From: Strongylocentrotus purpuratus
Taxonomy: Eukaryota; Echinodermata; Echinoidea; Camarodonta; Strongylocentrotidae
DNA: 64,000 bases
Assembly: GCF_000002235.5 (NCBI RefSeq)
Contig: NW_022145601.1
Coordinates: 22,919,389-22,983,388, forward strand
Direction: 5' to 3'
Each line of letters opens with the position of its first letter. Positions within the stretch are counted from its first letter, which is position 1. Both the position numbers and the translations under genes were made by a program. This document shows, piece by piece, positions 9,882 through 22,300 of the stretch. The notes under the pieces were generated by a model. The model did no database searches. It had not been told where the DNA came from and worked only from the letters and a program-made list of their open reading frames with translations.

Positions 9882-10367
9882 ATGGGGAACAAATCTTCGA
9901 AGAGGAATTTTACCGTGTACGTGAAAACGGGTGACCGTCTGGGCATGGGCACCGACGATACAATCTCGGTCGTCCTTCAAGATGAAAACGGGCTCAGGTC
10001 CGGCAAGTGCCAGCTCGACAACCTCCTGAGCAACGACTTCGAGTCCGGCCGGCTAGATAGCTTCCAGATTGCGATTGAGGATGGGAATTTTGGAGACCCT
10101 GTCTACATGGAGCTCCGGCGGGACAAGTGCGGTTTACTCGATGACGAGTGGTACTGTGAATTCGTCAGGGTGCTGAGCGAGAAGACCAATCACGTCCACA
10201 TGTTCCCGATTCATAGATGGGTTCGTGCTGGATGCCCGATTAAGGTGAAGGAGGACGACGCGGTGCTCCCTCAGGACGACGAAAACGTGATCCAACGACA
10301 GGAAGAGCTCCAAAGGAAGCGAGACATGTATGTTCCCGCTTTCAACGAGGCAACGGGAACGATCTTG
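9882..10367 (+). CDS. Lipoxygenase copy B exon 1: start and PLAT domain
   Basis: 162 codons, phase 0 donor (ATCTTG then GTAAGC). The ATG is the first in this frame after the conserved 5' region. NFTVYVKTGDRLGMGTDD and FESGRLDSFQIAIED are PLAT beta-strand motifs; HMFPIHRWV ends the domain and QEELQRKRDMY begins the linker to the catalytic domain, as in coral 8R-lipoxygenase. Gly2, Ser6 and Lys7 give a good match to the N-myristoyltransferase consensus. Confidence 0.95.
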
Positions 10368-13300
10368 GTAAGCGTTTTCCCTTTTCCTTTCAAGTTATAT
10401 TCTTGTATGGGGAGTAGGGAGGGGGGGAGTCGAAAAATCTCCGGAAGACAAATGAGGGGGGAGGGTGAAATCACAACCACGGCCACAACAAATCCTTGCA
10501 CCCCCTCGTCTTCTTTTGAAACCAAAATGGTAAACACGAATCTACACTAAAGTCAGGTCCCGGCCCGGGAACGATTTTTTTTCACCGGGGTGCTGAGATA
10601 TATATATATATATATTCTTCTTCTTCCCAGAGTAGGAAGCATTTGCAATTTTAGAACCACATTAGGCGTATTTTCAGGCACTTCCTGGAGTAACATGACG
10701 TAAATTTGCTTTCTTCTACCCCCTCCAAGAGTAGGGATCTTTTGCAATTTGAGAACCACATTTGGCGTATTAATGTCCACCGGCACTTCCTGGAAAAAAA
10801 ACGAGGCCTTCTGATCGGTTAGAAGTTAGAGAAAAGTAATCTGTCACTTCGCGAGACGTATTTGCTCCGTTGCTGCACAATGCACAAAGATGGTGGTTTG
10901 GCCTGATACATCACCTGGGCTGGCAGACAAAACAATCCGCATCACCCCACTCTTACATGCAGGCCCCGCTGAACGTTTTTCAAAGTGGGTGGGGGGAGGC
11001 TAAAGTATTTACGATCAGGTAGAGCGTAGTGTAAATTGGCGTGGGGTCTTGAGGGCTGAACCCCTTGAAACTCAGGGATGTGAGGCATTATATAACGGTC
11101 ATTGAGCATTCAGGGGCCCGCGTTAGTCCCCCTAGTGGGGTCGAGGGGGCGGATACCCCGGAAGATGAGCATATTTTGATACCTTATTTGTGACACTGGC
11201 AGGACACTAATTGACGTGAGGGTCCAGGGCCAAGCCCCCAGAAGCTCAGGGCTTTTGGGGGCATTTTATAACGGTCAGATGAGCATATTTTAATTCCTTA
11301 TTCATGATACTGGCAGGTCACTAATTGGTGTGGGGTCCAGGGGGCTGAACCCCCTGAAACTCAGGGATTTGAGGCATTTTATAACGGTCATTGAGCATTC
11401 AGGGGCCCGTTTTAGGCCCCCTGGTTAGGTCGAGGGGGCGGAGCCCCCGGAAGCTCAGGGTTTTTTGGCATTGAATTACGATCAGATGAGCATATTTTTA
11501 TACCCTATTTGTGACACTGGCAGGTCCTTAATTGGAGCGGGGTCCAGGGGGCGGAGCCCCGGAAGCTCAGGGGTTTTAGGCAATAAATTACTGTCAGATG
11601 AATATCCAGGGGCCTGACTTAGGGCCATTGGTTAGGTCCAAGGGCAGAGCCCCCTGGGAGCTCAGGGGTTTTAGGCGTTTTATTACGGTCAGATGAGCAA
11701 TTTTGTTTGATACCTTATTTTTGACACTGGCAGGACACAATTGGCGTGGGGTCCAGTTGCGGAGCCCCAAGAAGTTCGGGGTTTTTAGGCATTAAATTAG
11801 TTAAGCATCCAGGGGCCCGCCGTAGGGCCCTAGGTGGAATTCAGGGGACAGAGCCCCCGGAAGCTCAGGGGATTTAGGCATTTAATCACGGTCTAATGAG
11901 CATATTTTGATACCTCATTATTTTGTGACACTGGCAGGTCACTATTCTTTCTTTCTTTCTCTCTTTCTTTCTATTTCTCTTTAGTATACTTTTTCCAAAA
12001 AAGTGGGAGCGGAGCTCGAGCCCCGTCGTTCTGCGGGCCCTGCCATGTAGGCCTCTAAATAAGCATATTTCCTGCCTGACTGTAAATTTACTTTGTAATT
12101 TTCCAACAAACGCATAAAATTTACTAAAAAGTGAGGAAAAATCTCGGAAAATTATGTCATTTCAGCAACATTTGTAAATCACCGGTATCGAATTAGAAAT
12201 GAACCACGTTTGAATTTAATTGTGACAAAGGCAGGTCACCTTCTTTATTCAGGAATTTGCCATTTCCCAACAAACGCATACAAAAATGTATAATTTACTT
12301 AAGATTGAGGAAAGATCTCGGAAAATTATGTCATTTCAACAACATTTGTAAATCACCGGTATCGAATTAGAAATAAACCACATTTGAATTTTATTTGGGG
12401 GGCATCTATCCCCCAAGCCCCCTCCCTCCCCCATCAGTACGCCATTGCCCCCCCCCCCCCCCCCGATCTATATCTTGTGTGCGGGAAAAATCGCAACTAA
12501 ACTCCCCTACCTATCTTCTTTCTCTCTTTCTTTCCTTACCTTTCCCTCCCCCTTCCCCTACCCTTCCCTTCCCTTCCTTCTCTCTCTTTTAGGTTTGCTA
12601 GGGGGTGAGGCAAGGGTCTTTCGCCCCCCCCCCGATCGACATGTTGTTGGCGGGATTAATCGCAACTGATCTCCCCTTCTTTTCACCCTTTTCTTTTCTT
12701 CTTCCTCTTTTTTGTTCCCTTTTAGCTCTCCTCTTTCCCTTTTCATTCTTTCTCTCTTTTTTTTTGGCGGGGGCGGGGGGAGGAGGGGGAGAGGGGCAAG
12801 GGCATTTTGCCCCCCCCCCCGATCCACAAAGTGAAGAGTCTAGACTGGATCGGAGAGCTCGCTAGTGCTAGTGTGAATTTACACCGAGGACAAAGTTTGC
12901 TTAACTTTTTCTTGGAACACTTGAATGGTTATGGAACCTGTTTGTGTTTATAATCTTCAAATATTAATGTTATTCTGCATCAAATATAAAATATTGATTT
13001 CTACTGTGGTATGTAAAGGCATGAACAAATATACTTTTTTTTTAAACCAAAAAGGTGCATCATGGTAATAAATTTTAACAAACACATCAACACTTTACCT
13101 AGACATCTCATCACCATAGCCATTGTATTGAAAACCATATATTAATGATAAATGTAAAATGAGGAATTAAGCAATTCTCGTCAATTGGCTGTATCCTGAG
13201 AGTGATTTATATAATGGATTTTTGGTAATATTTGCATCTACCTGTACTTGTAGAATAGATACAGTGCATAAACTGGAATATATGGAGATGGGGGGGGGGG

Positions 13301-16300
13301 CAATATTAAAGCAAGAGAGATTGGGAGATGAGGAAAGCAAAAAGTGATTGAAATCGAGAGATGACTCGCGAGATAGCCTTTATATAATGTTGTCTTGAGA
13401 GGAAGCTAGTAGACGAAGTATTTTTTTTTTTAATTGGAGATTAGTGTAAGTATTAGAAAAATCGGAAATAGCATTGATGAGAAAGTTATATATTTGTTTT
13501 TATCGAGATCAATACATGTAATTAGATGGGGAATCTCCAACTGGCATTTATGTGCGATGTCACACGTACTCGTAACGCATGTCACACACTCCAAGGATAA
13601 TTCCCATTTGATTTGTGCACACAATAACTCGAAGTGTCGATTTTTCTGGATTTTTAAAATAATGGAACAGATATTTATTCACAGGGGGTCATATTAACAA
13701 CTAAAAGTACATCGCCCATAACAAATTACGAACACATGCCATATGTAATGTCACTTATGATGACATAGCCATATTGATATGGCTTTGCCATCATAAGTGA
13801 GAAAATTGTATTCTTTTATGGAAATGGGAAAAAGAGAGAACGATGGAAGGAAAACATGAGAAGAGAAAGACATAATAATTTAAAAAGAGAAGAATATAGA
13901 GGATGGAGGGAAAATAGAGAGACAGAGAGAGAGGGAGACAGAGAGAAAAAAAAAGGAAGAACATGAAACTTAAATTTACACTTACAGATCACATTTCCGA
14001 TGAGTTGGCTCGACATATGTGCCTAAAAAGTCTGCGGACGAAAGTACAACAATACGAAAACAGAAGTTCTATAAAATTGTCTTTAAGAGAGAAGGAGAGG
14101 TTATTTCTAAAATGAAATGAAAGGGGCTTTGTGACTTTCAAGGAGGAACCCACAATTTATATCGCTTGTGACGACTAATTTGAATTTCCTTTTTTTTTTA
14201 ATTCAAGAACTTCCTGGGGCTCCTCCCCAAGACTGCCGGCAAAGACAAAATTGGAGAGAGAGTGAGTTTTATGTAGTTAAAGCTTCTAACAACCACTCCT
14301 TTGGACCTTTTATTATTTACACAATTTCTTGCTGTCTGCTGCCTTGAGATCACTGGAGCGAAGAAAGGTAACAATGTATAGCAATAATCCCTATCCTTTT
14401 TATGCAGATGATTCTTCTACCATTCTTGACCAGAAGTGCGTTTCAAACTCAATGATGTGGGCGTCATTCTAATGAATGTTTATTTATTTATTTATTTATT
14501 TATTAGTCTTTTTTTAGTAGGGTGGCTCCATCAGTAGTTCAATACTGTTTTCCGTGGAGGCCCTACAACATAAATACAAAATTAACAAACATATTGAAAA
14601 CAAACGATCCAAATCGAAACAAAATGAATTAAGTTACAACATTTTCGAACAAAAGAAAAGAAACGAACACAACGGACCAGTTCAATGATTTCAATTATTA
14701 TAGCGCCAAAACAAAAGAGTAAATGAAGAATTTGATGGCGCATTTAAAAAAAAAAAAATTATGTTGTGTCCAGTATTAAGGGCGTTTTCTGCTACTTAAT
14801 TGCTGCCTAATCTGAAGGCTTTTTTGTGCTCTTTAAAAAGAACACACAATAGGGGCAGCGTAATTTAAATAGCAAGGGATGGATAAGAGTTTATCTCTAA
14901 AAAGAAATGAAAGGGCTATTTGACTTTCAAGAGCGATAAAAACTATATAATCCATCCCTTGAAGTTTAAATTGCACTGCCCCCATTGTGTGCTCTTTTCA
15001 AAGAGCACAAAAAGCCCTCAGATTGAACATTCCATCTCATAAAATTGTCTTTAAGAGGTAAAGAGAGGTTATTTGTAAAAGGAAATGAAAGGGCCATTTG
15101 ACTTTCAAGAGCCCTTTCATTTCATTTTAGAAATAACCTCTTTTTCTCTAAAAAAAAAATTTCTCTCTTGAAAGTCAAATAAACTCGAGAACATCCTGGG
15201 ATTCTGCTCTGCCAGGCCCCTCAGTGGATCTGCCATGTTGTAGGGATCCATTAGAAAGCAAAATAAGCCCACTCAATAATTAATATTTATATTCAAACGT
15301 CATAGCGATTCATCCAAATAAAAAAGAGTAGGGAGATAGAGAGAGATCGAGAGAGAGATGAAAGAGTTATGAGGGAGAGAAAGATAGTGAGAGAGAGAGA
15401 GAGAAGGGGAGGGACGTCCTGTGGAAAAAGTATGGTTGAAACAAGTTATTCATAGTTGATACCACTCCAACCATTTGAACACAATAACAGATTCCGAGCA
15501 GTTACATATATTAAACAAAAATATTTGTATTTATTTTTGCAATTTGCTGTTGAATATGAGAGCAGAAATCAGCGCAGCGAGCGTGAACATACACACACAT
15601 GTACACTCAACACCCATCGACAAAACAATTTCATTACATTGTCAAGATATCAGTACAGTACGTACGTGTAAAGGTTTAAAATACAGTCTAGGCTTTCCGC
15701 GAGCGGTTTCATTGGAATTAATCGAAAAATTCCCCTCGCTAGTGTGTAAATAAAAAATACGCAGGCCGGTCTTACGGGTATCCAGACTTTTCGCTAAACT
15801 GGATCTACGGTTATCTACTAACTAGCGTTACCGTTAGTGGCCACTAAGGCCCATTAGTGCAACAGAAATGGAGAAACGCGCATTTTGTTGAAAATCATGT
15901 GATATCACGAACATTTATAACTCACTTAATTGTATGAAATTGAAAATAAGTCATGGTTTAATTTTATTGGGGGGGGGAGGGGGCTGGCGCCCTCCCCCCC
16001 CCCCCCCCCCCCACCAGTACGCTAGTGCCGGTACTTCCAAAGTGTCTCGAGTGTATAAATGTTATTAGGGGCGTCGATCGCTATACCTTTTTCAGTGGGG
16101 GGGGGGGGGGGGTGGTGTAGAGGCCACCGATTACCAAACAAAACTAGCTACCAATTACCGACAAAATATATTAAAGGTAAAGACCAGTCTTGGAAAGCCC
16201 CCTCTCACAAAATGAAATGGAAGCTCTTATTATACCAATCAGGTGAAAAAATATGTTTTGGCTAATACGTGTGAATACAAATGTTGACGAGAAACCGCCT

Positions 16301-19300
16301 ACTAATTGACATATTTGGTAAATTGTTCCATCTATTTGGACCTGATAGATATCGCGCACGTGTCACGCACGTGTCGCCTAGTCCGATATACATCTTTCTG
16401 TGTTTAATGCTTGTAACTTTACCAAGACTGTGCTAACAATTCTTATCATTTTGATGATTCCAGAACCTTGCAGTGCACACTTATATGCTAGATAATTAAC
16501 CTTTTCTGATCGATTCCACAACGTTTCTTTCACAATGCAATCGCATGACCATAACTGGTCTTAATCTGTAATGCCAATGTCCCAATGTCAACAAATTTAA
16601 CCCTATAAACCCGGGGCCAGGAACTAAGTTATTTTTCAGTTCCCCCCTCCCGTGCAAAGGCGGAAGCTATGACGTTTCATTGAATTATCAGTTAAAGAAG
16701 ACGATTCGTTGTACCGTTCTCGACTCTTAATCGTTGGCTGAATTCAGTTGCCCCCTTCTCGCGCGAAACGCGTTTGCTTTTACGATTTATTAAATTATTA
16801 GAGATAGAAGACGATTCGTTGTATCGTGTCCCTCTCTGAATTCAGTTCCCCCCCCCCCCCCCCCCCGCGCGGAAGCTTTGACGTTTCATTTTATTACCGG
16901 TATTACTTTTCATCCTTGTCTGAATTCATTTCGTCCATCGCGCAAAGCGCGGAAGCTTTCACGTTTCATTATATTATTAGAGAAAGAAGACGATTCGTTG
17001 TACCGTTCTAGACTCTTAATCCCAGTCTGAATTCAGTTGCCCCCTTCTCGCGCAAAGCGCGAAGCCTCGACGTTTCATTAAATTATTAGAAAAAGAAGAC
17101 GATTCGATGTACCGTTCTCGACTCTTAATCCTAGTCTGAATTTATTTTCCCCACCCCCTCCACCCGCGCAAAGCGCGAAAGCTTTCACGTTGACATTTCA
17201 CTGGTCGCGTGCCAGCTAGGGATACATGTTATAGGATTTTGTGATAGAAGTTATAACAAAAAAGAAAAGGAAAAAGCGTCATTTGTGTCTGTTGGCTGTG
17301 GGACAATAATTATATTATTGATATACATTAAATATATCATACCAAAAAAATTGTTCAGGGGGTGCTGTGAACCCCCTGAATAATTTCCGGGGGTGCTGCA
17401 GCACCCCAAGCACCCCCGCTTCCCAGGGCCATGACTAAAGTATGCTCCCTTTAAACATTTTAGCACCTAAAAAAATATGATGATCTTAACCATACTTTCT
17501 GAATTGTGCACCTTATATGAAAATCCGGATCCGCCCATGTTTAAGGTGCTCTAAATCTTAAATTTGAAACGGGGTAAAAGAATTGTTTATGGCGCACACT
17601 TTGTTTTTCTGTGCATGCACATGCATGATTCATTTTTTAAAGTGTCGCGGGTGAGTTGTCCCACCCTCCTTATTACATAGGTAAGGCCAAAATATGGTAT
17701 ATAAGTATATGGGACGGCGGGCGGATTTTTTTTTTTTCAATATAAAAATATAAAAAATCATTGGGATGTCAAGCATCTAAACAAAGGAAGTCGATAAACC
17801 ACTTTAGTATGGTCAAAGACTAGTTTAATATCATCTTTTATAACATATGTACAATGAATATCAAAACCGACACAGAAAGTATTTTGGCTTTAAAATACAG
17901 CACCTTTTAAAAATGAGTTTAAGAACTACCAGAACCTGATTTGAATGAATGGCATGTTGACATTGAAAAATAAAAATGGCAACTTAATAAATACAGAATA
18001 GCGTACTGAAAGACCAAACTGGCAACGGGACGCATTTTGATCCTTGCAAAATGCATACAATGGAATGTCATGCGTTTAAAATTGCTCCAATTTCTTTTTT
18101 AATACGAGCGGGCCGAAAAAAACAAGCGGGCGATCGAGAACAAGCAAATGATTTTTTTTGGCCCAATGAACAGTGAGACCAGGGGCGTCCCTTGTTTTTG
18201 AGGGGGAGAGAGTTAATCCGTTGCATTTTGTCGTTAAATTACCTTCGTTGTCTTTTAATTGTAACAGTCAAATATGTTTACTTTTCTGACAAACTAAACA
18301 CAAGTAAACTAATGACCGCATTGGTTCATGCTCTAAATTTCCCGCAAAGCTATCTCTGACTCGCAGTCCAATCGATCAAAATGCTCTGAATTGCGATCCC
18401 CCTAGTAAACGTTGCTTTAATTATGAAAGTTCAAAATCAATAAGGTAACTAATTCGAATCAGAGAAAGAGGAAGAAAAAGAGAGAGAGAGAGAGAGAAAT
18501 AGAGAGAGAAAAACAAATCATGTAAAATGGCATTGAATTCAGCTTCTGCAAATATTACAGAAAGTGTCTACTGGCCGAATGCTCTTTGTTTCTTGTCTTT
18601 ACATTCTCTTCATTTTGGTTACTCTTTTAGAAGTCACATCTGATTTTCCTTTTCTAAACTTACCACTGCAATACATATCCTGCCAATTTGTTCGGGTAGA
18701 TGAAGGAATATAATCAATTCATTTCCGTTGAAGCAGAAGCAAAGCCAAGGTGTATCTTTTATATGCATACTTTGACCCAGAATGCAAAGCTATTTCTAAA
18801 GATGCAACGCTTGTGAAAACGAGCCCATGGCTGATTTAAAATTTAAAAAAACTTTCTTATTTTTAATCGGTTTGAGCTCAAACTTTCACTAACCTTTTCT
18901 CTTTCATTTTTCTGGTTAAATAAACAAAAACTTGATATTAGGGTGGACCTCCCCTTTAGGAATTGTAGTTTTTGTTCTGTGGCCCTCATGCAGTCCCCAT
19001 TGTTATCAAATAACCGCGCCATTGTCAAAATGACAATGCGACGTTTCAAAGGAACAAAAAGCGTTTAAAAATATAAATAAAAAAAAAAAAAAAACGTAAT
19101 GGATGACCAAAAAAAGATGACCTGACCCCCTCCCCCCCCGCTTATTCAGCGGCTGGCTGAGAAGTTGCGAAATTTTTGGAACCCCCCCCCCCCCCCTTGA
19201 ATTATATCGTGACTGTATAACATGATAAACTGATACGTGCAGTAGAATATGAAAGTAGAGCACAATTTTGTTTGAAGGGTCCATGATTTCATGACAAATT

Positions 19301-22300
19301 TCGCAACGACTCAGCTAGCCGCTGAATAAGCGGGGGGGGGGGGGGGGGTTAAGAGCACTTTTTTTCTCCCGAAATTTGAAAAATTGGTAGATCGAGGGGG
19401 GGTTCGACCCCCAAACGTTTTTCCCAAATGAATTAAAAGAAATTCTCTGGGTTTTAGTATTCTTTCAATCTCATCTTTTCATTCGTATCAATCTTCTTAG
19501 CTATTGCTTTTGCGGCACATCATTCTTTGAAATCAGGTCTTTGAGAAGGTGGAAGGGGGGGGTAGGGGATTAGGTGAGTGTCCTTGAGGCTTGAGGGCTC
19601 GATGTTTATCAAAAAGACTAATCCTTTATTAAATAACAGGATATCTTAATTCCACCCCTGTAAACATGATAAATGTAGTCAATACAAGAGACCCAGATGA
19701 ATTTGAACCCGCATACCAATATCATAAAATACTGGAATACAGACATACAATAATCATTCCACGCTAATTATAAAATTCCATAAAATTATTCTCACGTCTA
19801 GATTATTGGCTCGTCTCTCGCCAAGTATGTGAATCTCTTTTCTCAACAGATATTAGACCTGCTATCAAATGTGACCATAATGCGGTCTCTTTGAAAGTAG
19901 AAACTTCAGAGGAAATACGTGGGAGAGGTTATTGGAAAATAAACAACCAATTGTTAAATGATGCAGTGTATAAAGAAAATATCTCGAATATAATTAGAAA
20001 GGTTAAATTGAATGATTCGTTATGTGCACAAATGAAATGGGAAATTTGTAAAGTGAAAATTAAAGAATTTTCAATGAAATATTCAAAAGAAATTAGTAAC
20101 AAGAAAAGAGTGATTTATGAAGATTTAGAAAAGAAATACCGTTCATTGCAAAAGGAAGTAAAATAGGAATCCCACTGAAGAAAATATGCAAGAGTTAAAA
20201 GATGTTCAAAATCAGGTTGATAATTTTTTAATTGAAAAATGTAAAGGAGCCTTCATCCGTTCCAGGAGAAAACGGTTAGAAGAAGGGGAAAATCAACCCG
20301 TCATTTCTTGCAGCTTGAAAAAAGAAATGGTATAAAAAAAGGAAATTGATTGTATAGAAAAGTTAGGAAAGAAATTTGTTAAACAGGAAAAGATATCATT
20401 CGAAATTTATAATTATTACAAAGATTTGTATCGTATAAAAGGTAATACCGAAAAAGAAGAATATATTGACAATTTTGTTCGTAATGTTCAGTTGACAACT
20501 TTAAAACAAAATTAGGCACTAAAGCTATGGTCACAAATCAGAGCAGCGACCGACCGATCAGTAGCCTGCTCGGTCGCTGCTGGAATTAAGCATAGCCCAG
20601 CAATTAGGTCGGTGCCCGGGCGGCGACCGACCGCCCAGGCACCGAGCGTATTTTGGGCGGCGAGTGAAAAATGAGCAGGTGCCGCCCAAATTTTAACTCC
20701 GCGCTAAAACTTCAGCGGCGACCGAGCGATGCCCTAAAAACGAGCGTTGCCTTCGCGGCCGCCGCTCGGTGGCCGTAAAGCACGTGATTACAAATGGTGT
20801 TTGGAAAGACTCGTTTATGTTAAATAGAAAAGTTGGTATTGATCAATTATTATTTGAGTTCGAATATGCAAAATTGAAGAAATGTTTCCCATGCTATTGG
20901 TTGAATAATTATACGTTCTACAGAATGTTGAATTAATTAGTAAACAAAACGATTCAAATTTAATTGAGGAAGCTACAGGAGATTTTGTTGATATATCTAG
21001 TTTCAAGACGAAACATTAATATTTATCCCTCCTGAAACAAAAACTTCAAAAACCCAATGTTACACGTTACTGGGAATATTACTTGAACTTACCTGTTTCT
21101 TTTAAATGGCAGAATGTATTCCATTTTAAATTTCAACAAATAGGAAATAATATGATAAAGCAAGTTAATTTTAAAATATTGCATAACATATTTCCATCAA
21201 AACATAATTCATGCAGATGGCGTATAATGAAAAATGACCAGTGTGATATATGTAAAGAAACAGAAAATACTTTTTATATCTTGTTAAAATGTAACAAGGT
21301 TAGAGTTTTTGGAAAATTATTGAAAATTTATATTATAATTACTTTCCTGAACAAATAAAAATTAATGAAAAAGCATTAGTTATAGGTTATTTTATTGAAA
21401 AAAGGGGAAAATTTGTGATAAACTTCTTGTTAATTTTAGGAAAATACATAATATACATAACGTATATTAAAGTTCGGTGCGATGGAAAAGAGTACAATAG
21501 TAAAAGTCTGTTCATTGATTTCAAATTAAAACTACGATATTACCTTAGAAAATAAAGAAAGTTTTTTATTGGCGAAATACAAAGACATTTTTCAAGAAAT
21601 GTTAAGGTTATAACTAAATTTATTTAAATACTTTTTTTGTTATTATGTTAAAATGTAAATTGATGTAAATACACTGTTGCTCATAACGGTGGAATATTTT
21701 TTTTATCCCAATTTATGGAATTATTTTAAAAATAATTTAAAAATACTAGATCTAGATAATAGTATACAGTCTCAGATTTTATTGAATAATAATTTGCCAA
21801 TATGTGTTTTGCGTGACTGCTAAAGCATGTATATTATGCAACTATGTTTATTAACTAGGGGACCTATGCCCTTAAGTCATAAATGACAGTAATGAGGATT
21901 AATGCCTCACAAAAGGGCACTAATATAGCACATCGACACGGTGTTGATCCTGGGGCCTCACAGTTACGAGGCCATTGCTTTGTCACTGAACCATGACCGT
22001 ACGCAGCGGGGGCTATGGTAGGGGGCAGTTTCCATAAATTAAAAAAAAAACAGAAAATGCAATAAATTTTCAATAATTTATTGCATTCTACACCGGTCCC
22101 CAACATAAAAAAATCTTCTGTGTGCCCATGCCTTGAGCCATAATGCATGGCCGTCAAGAGGATTTGTTTATGTTGGGGACCGGGGTAGAATGCAATAAAT
22201 TATTGAAAATTTATTGCATTTTCTGTTTTTTTTTTAATTTATGGAAACTGCCCCCTACCATAGCCCCCGCTGCGTACAGTCATGGTTCAGTGACAAAGCA

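Larger units (their letters stand above)
10368..14207 (+). other. Intron 1 of copy B
   Basis: Carries a minisatellite-bearing element (10,955-12,050), pyrimidine-rich and G-rich tandem repeats (12,060-12,860), an otherwise plain AT-rich stretch and a small hairpin (13,751-13,799). No additional exon is recognisable. Confidence 0.8.

Noticed and set aside
12395-12865. Pro/Leu/Ser-rich frames on both strands
   Set aside because: Produced by pyrimidine tracts and C-runs in tandem repeats.
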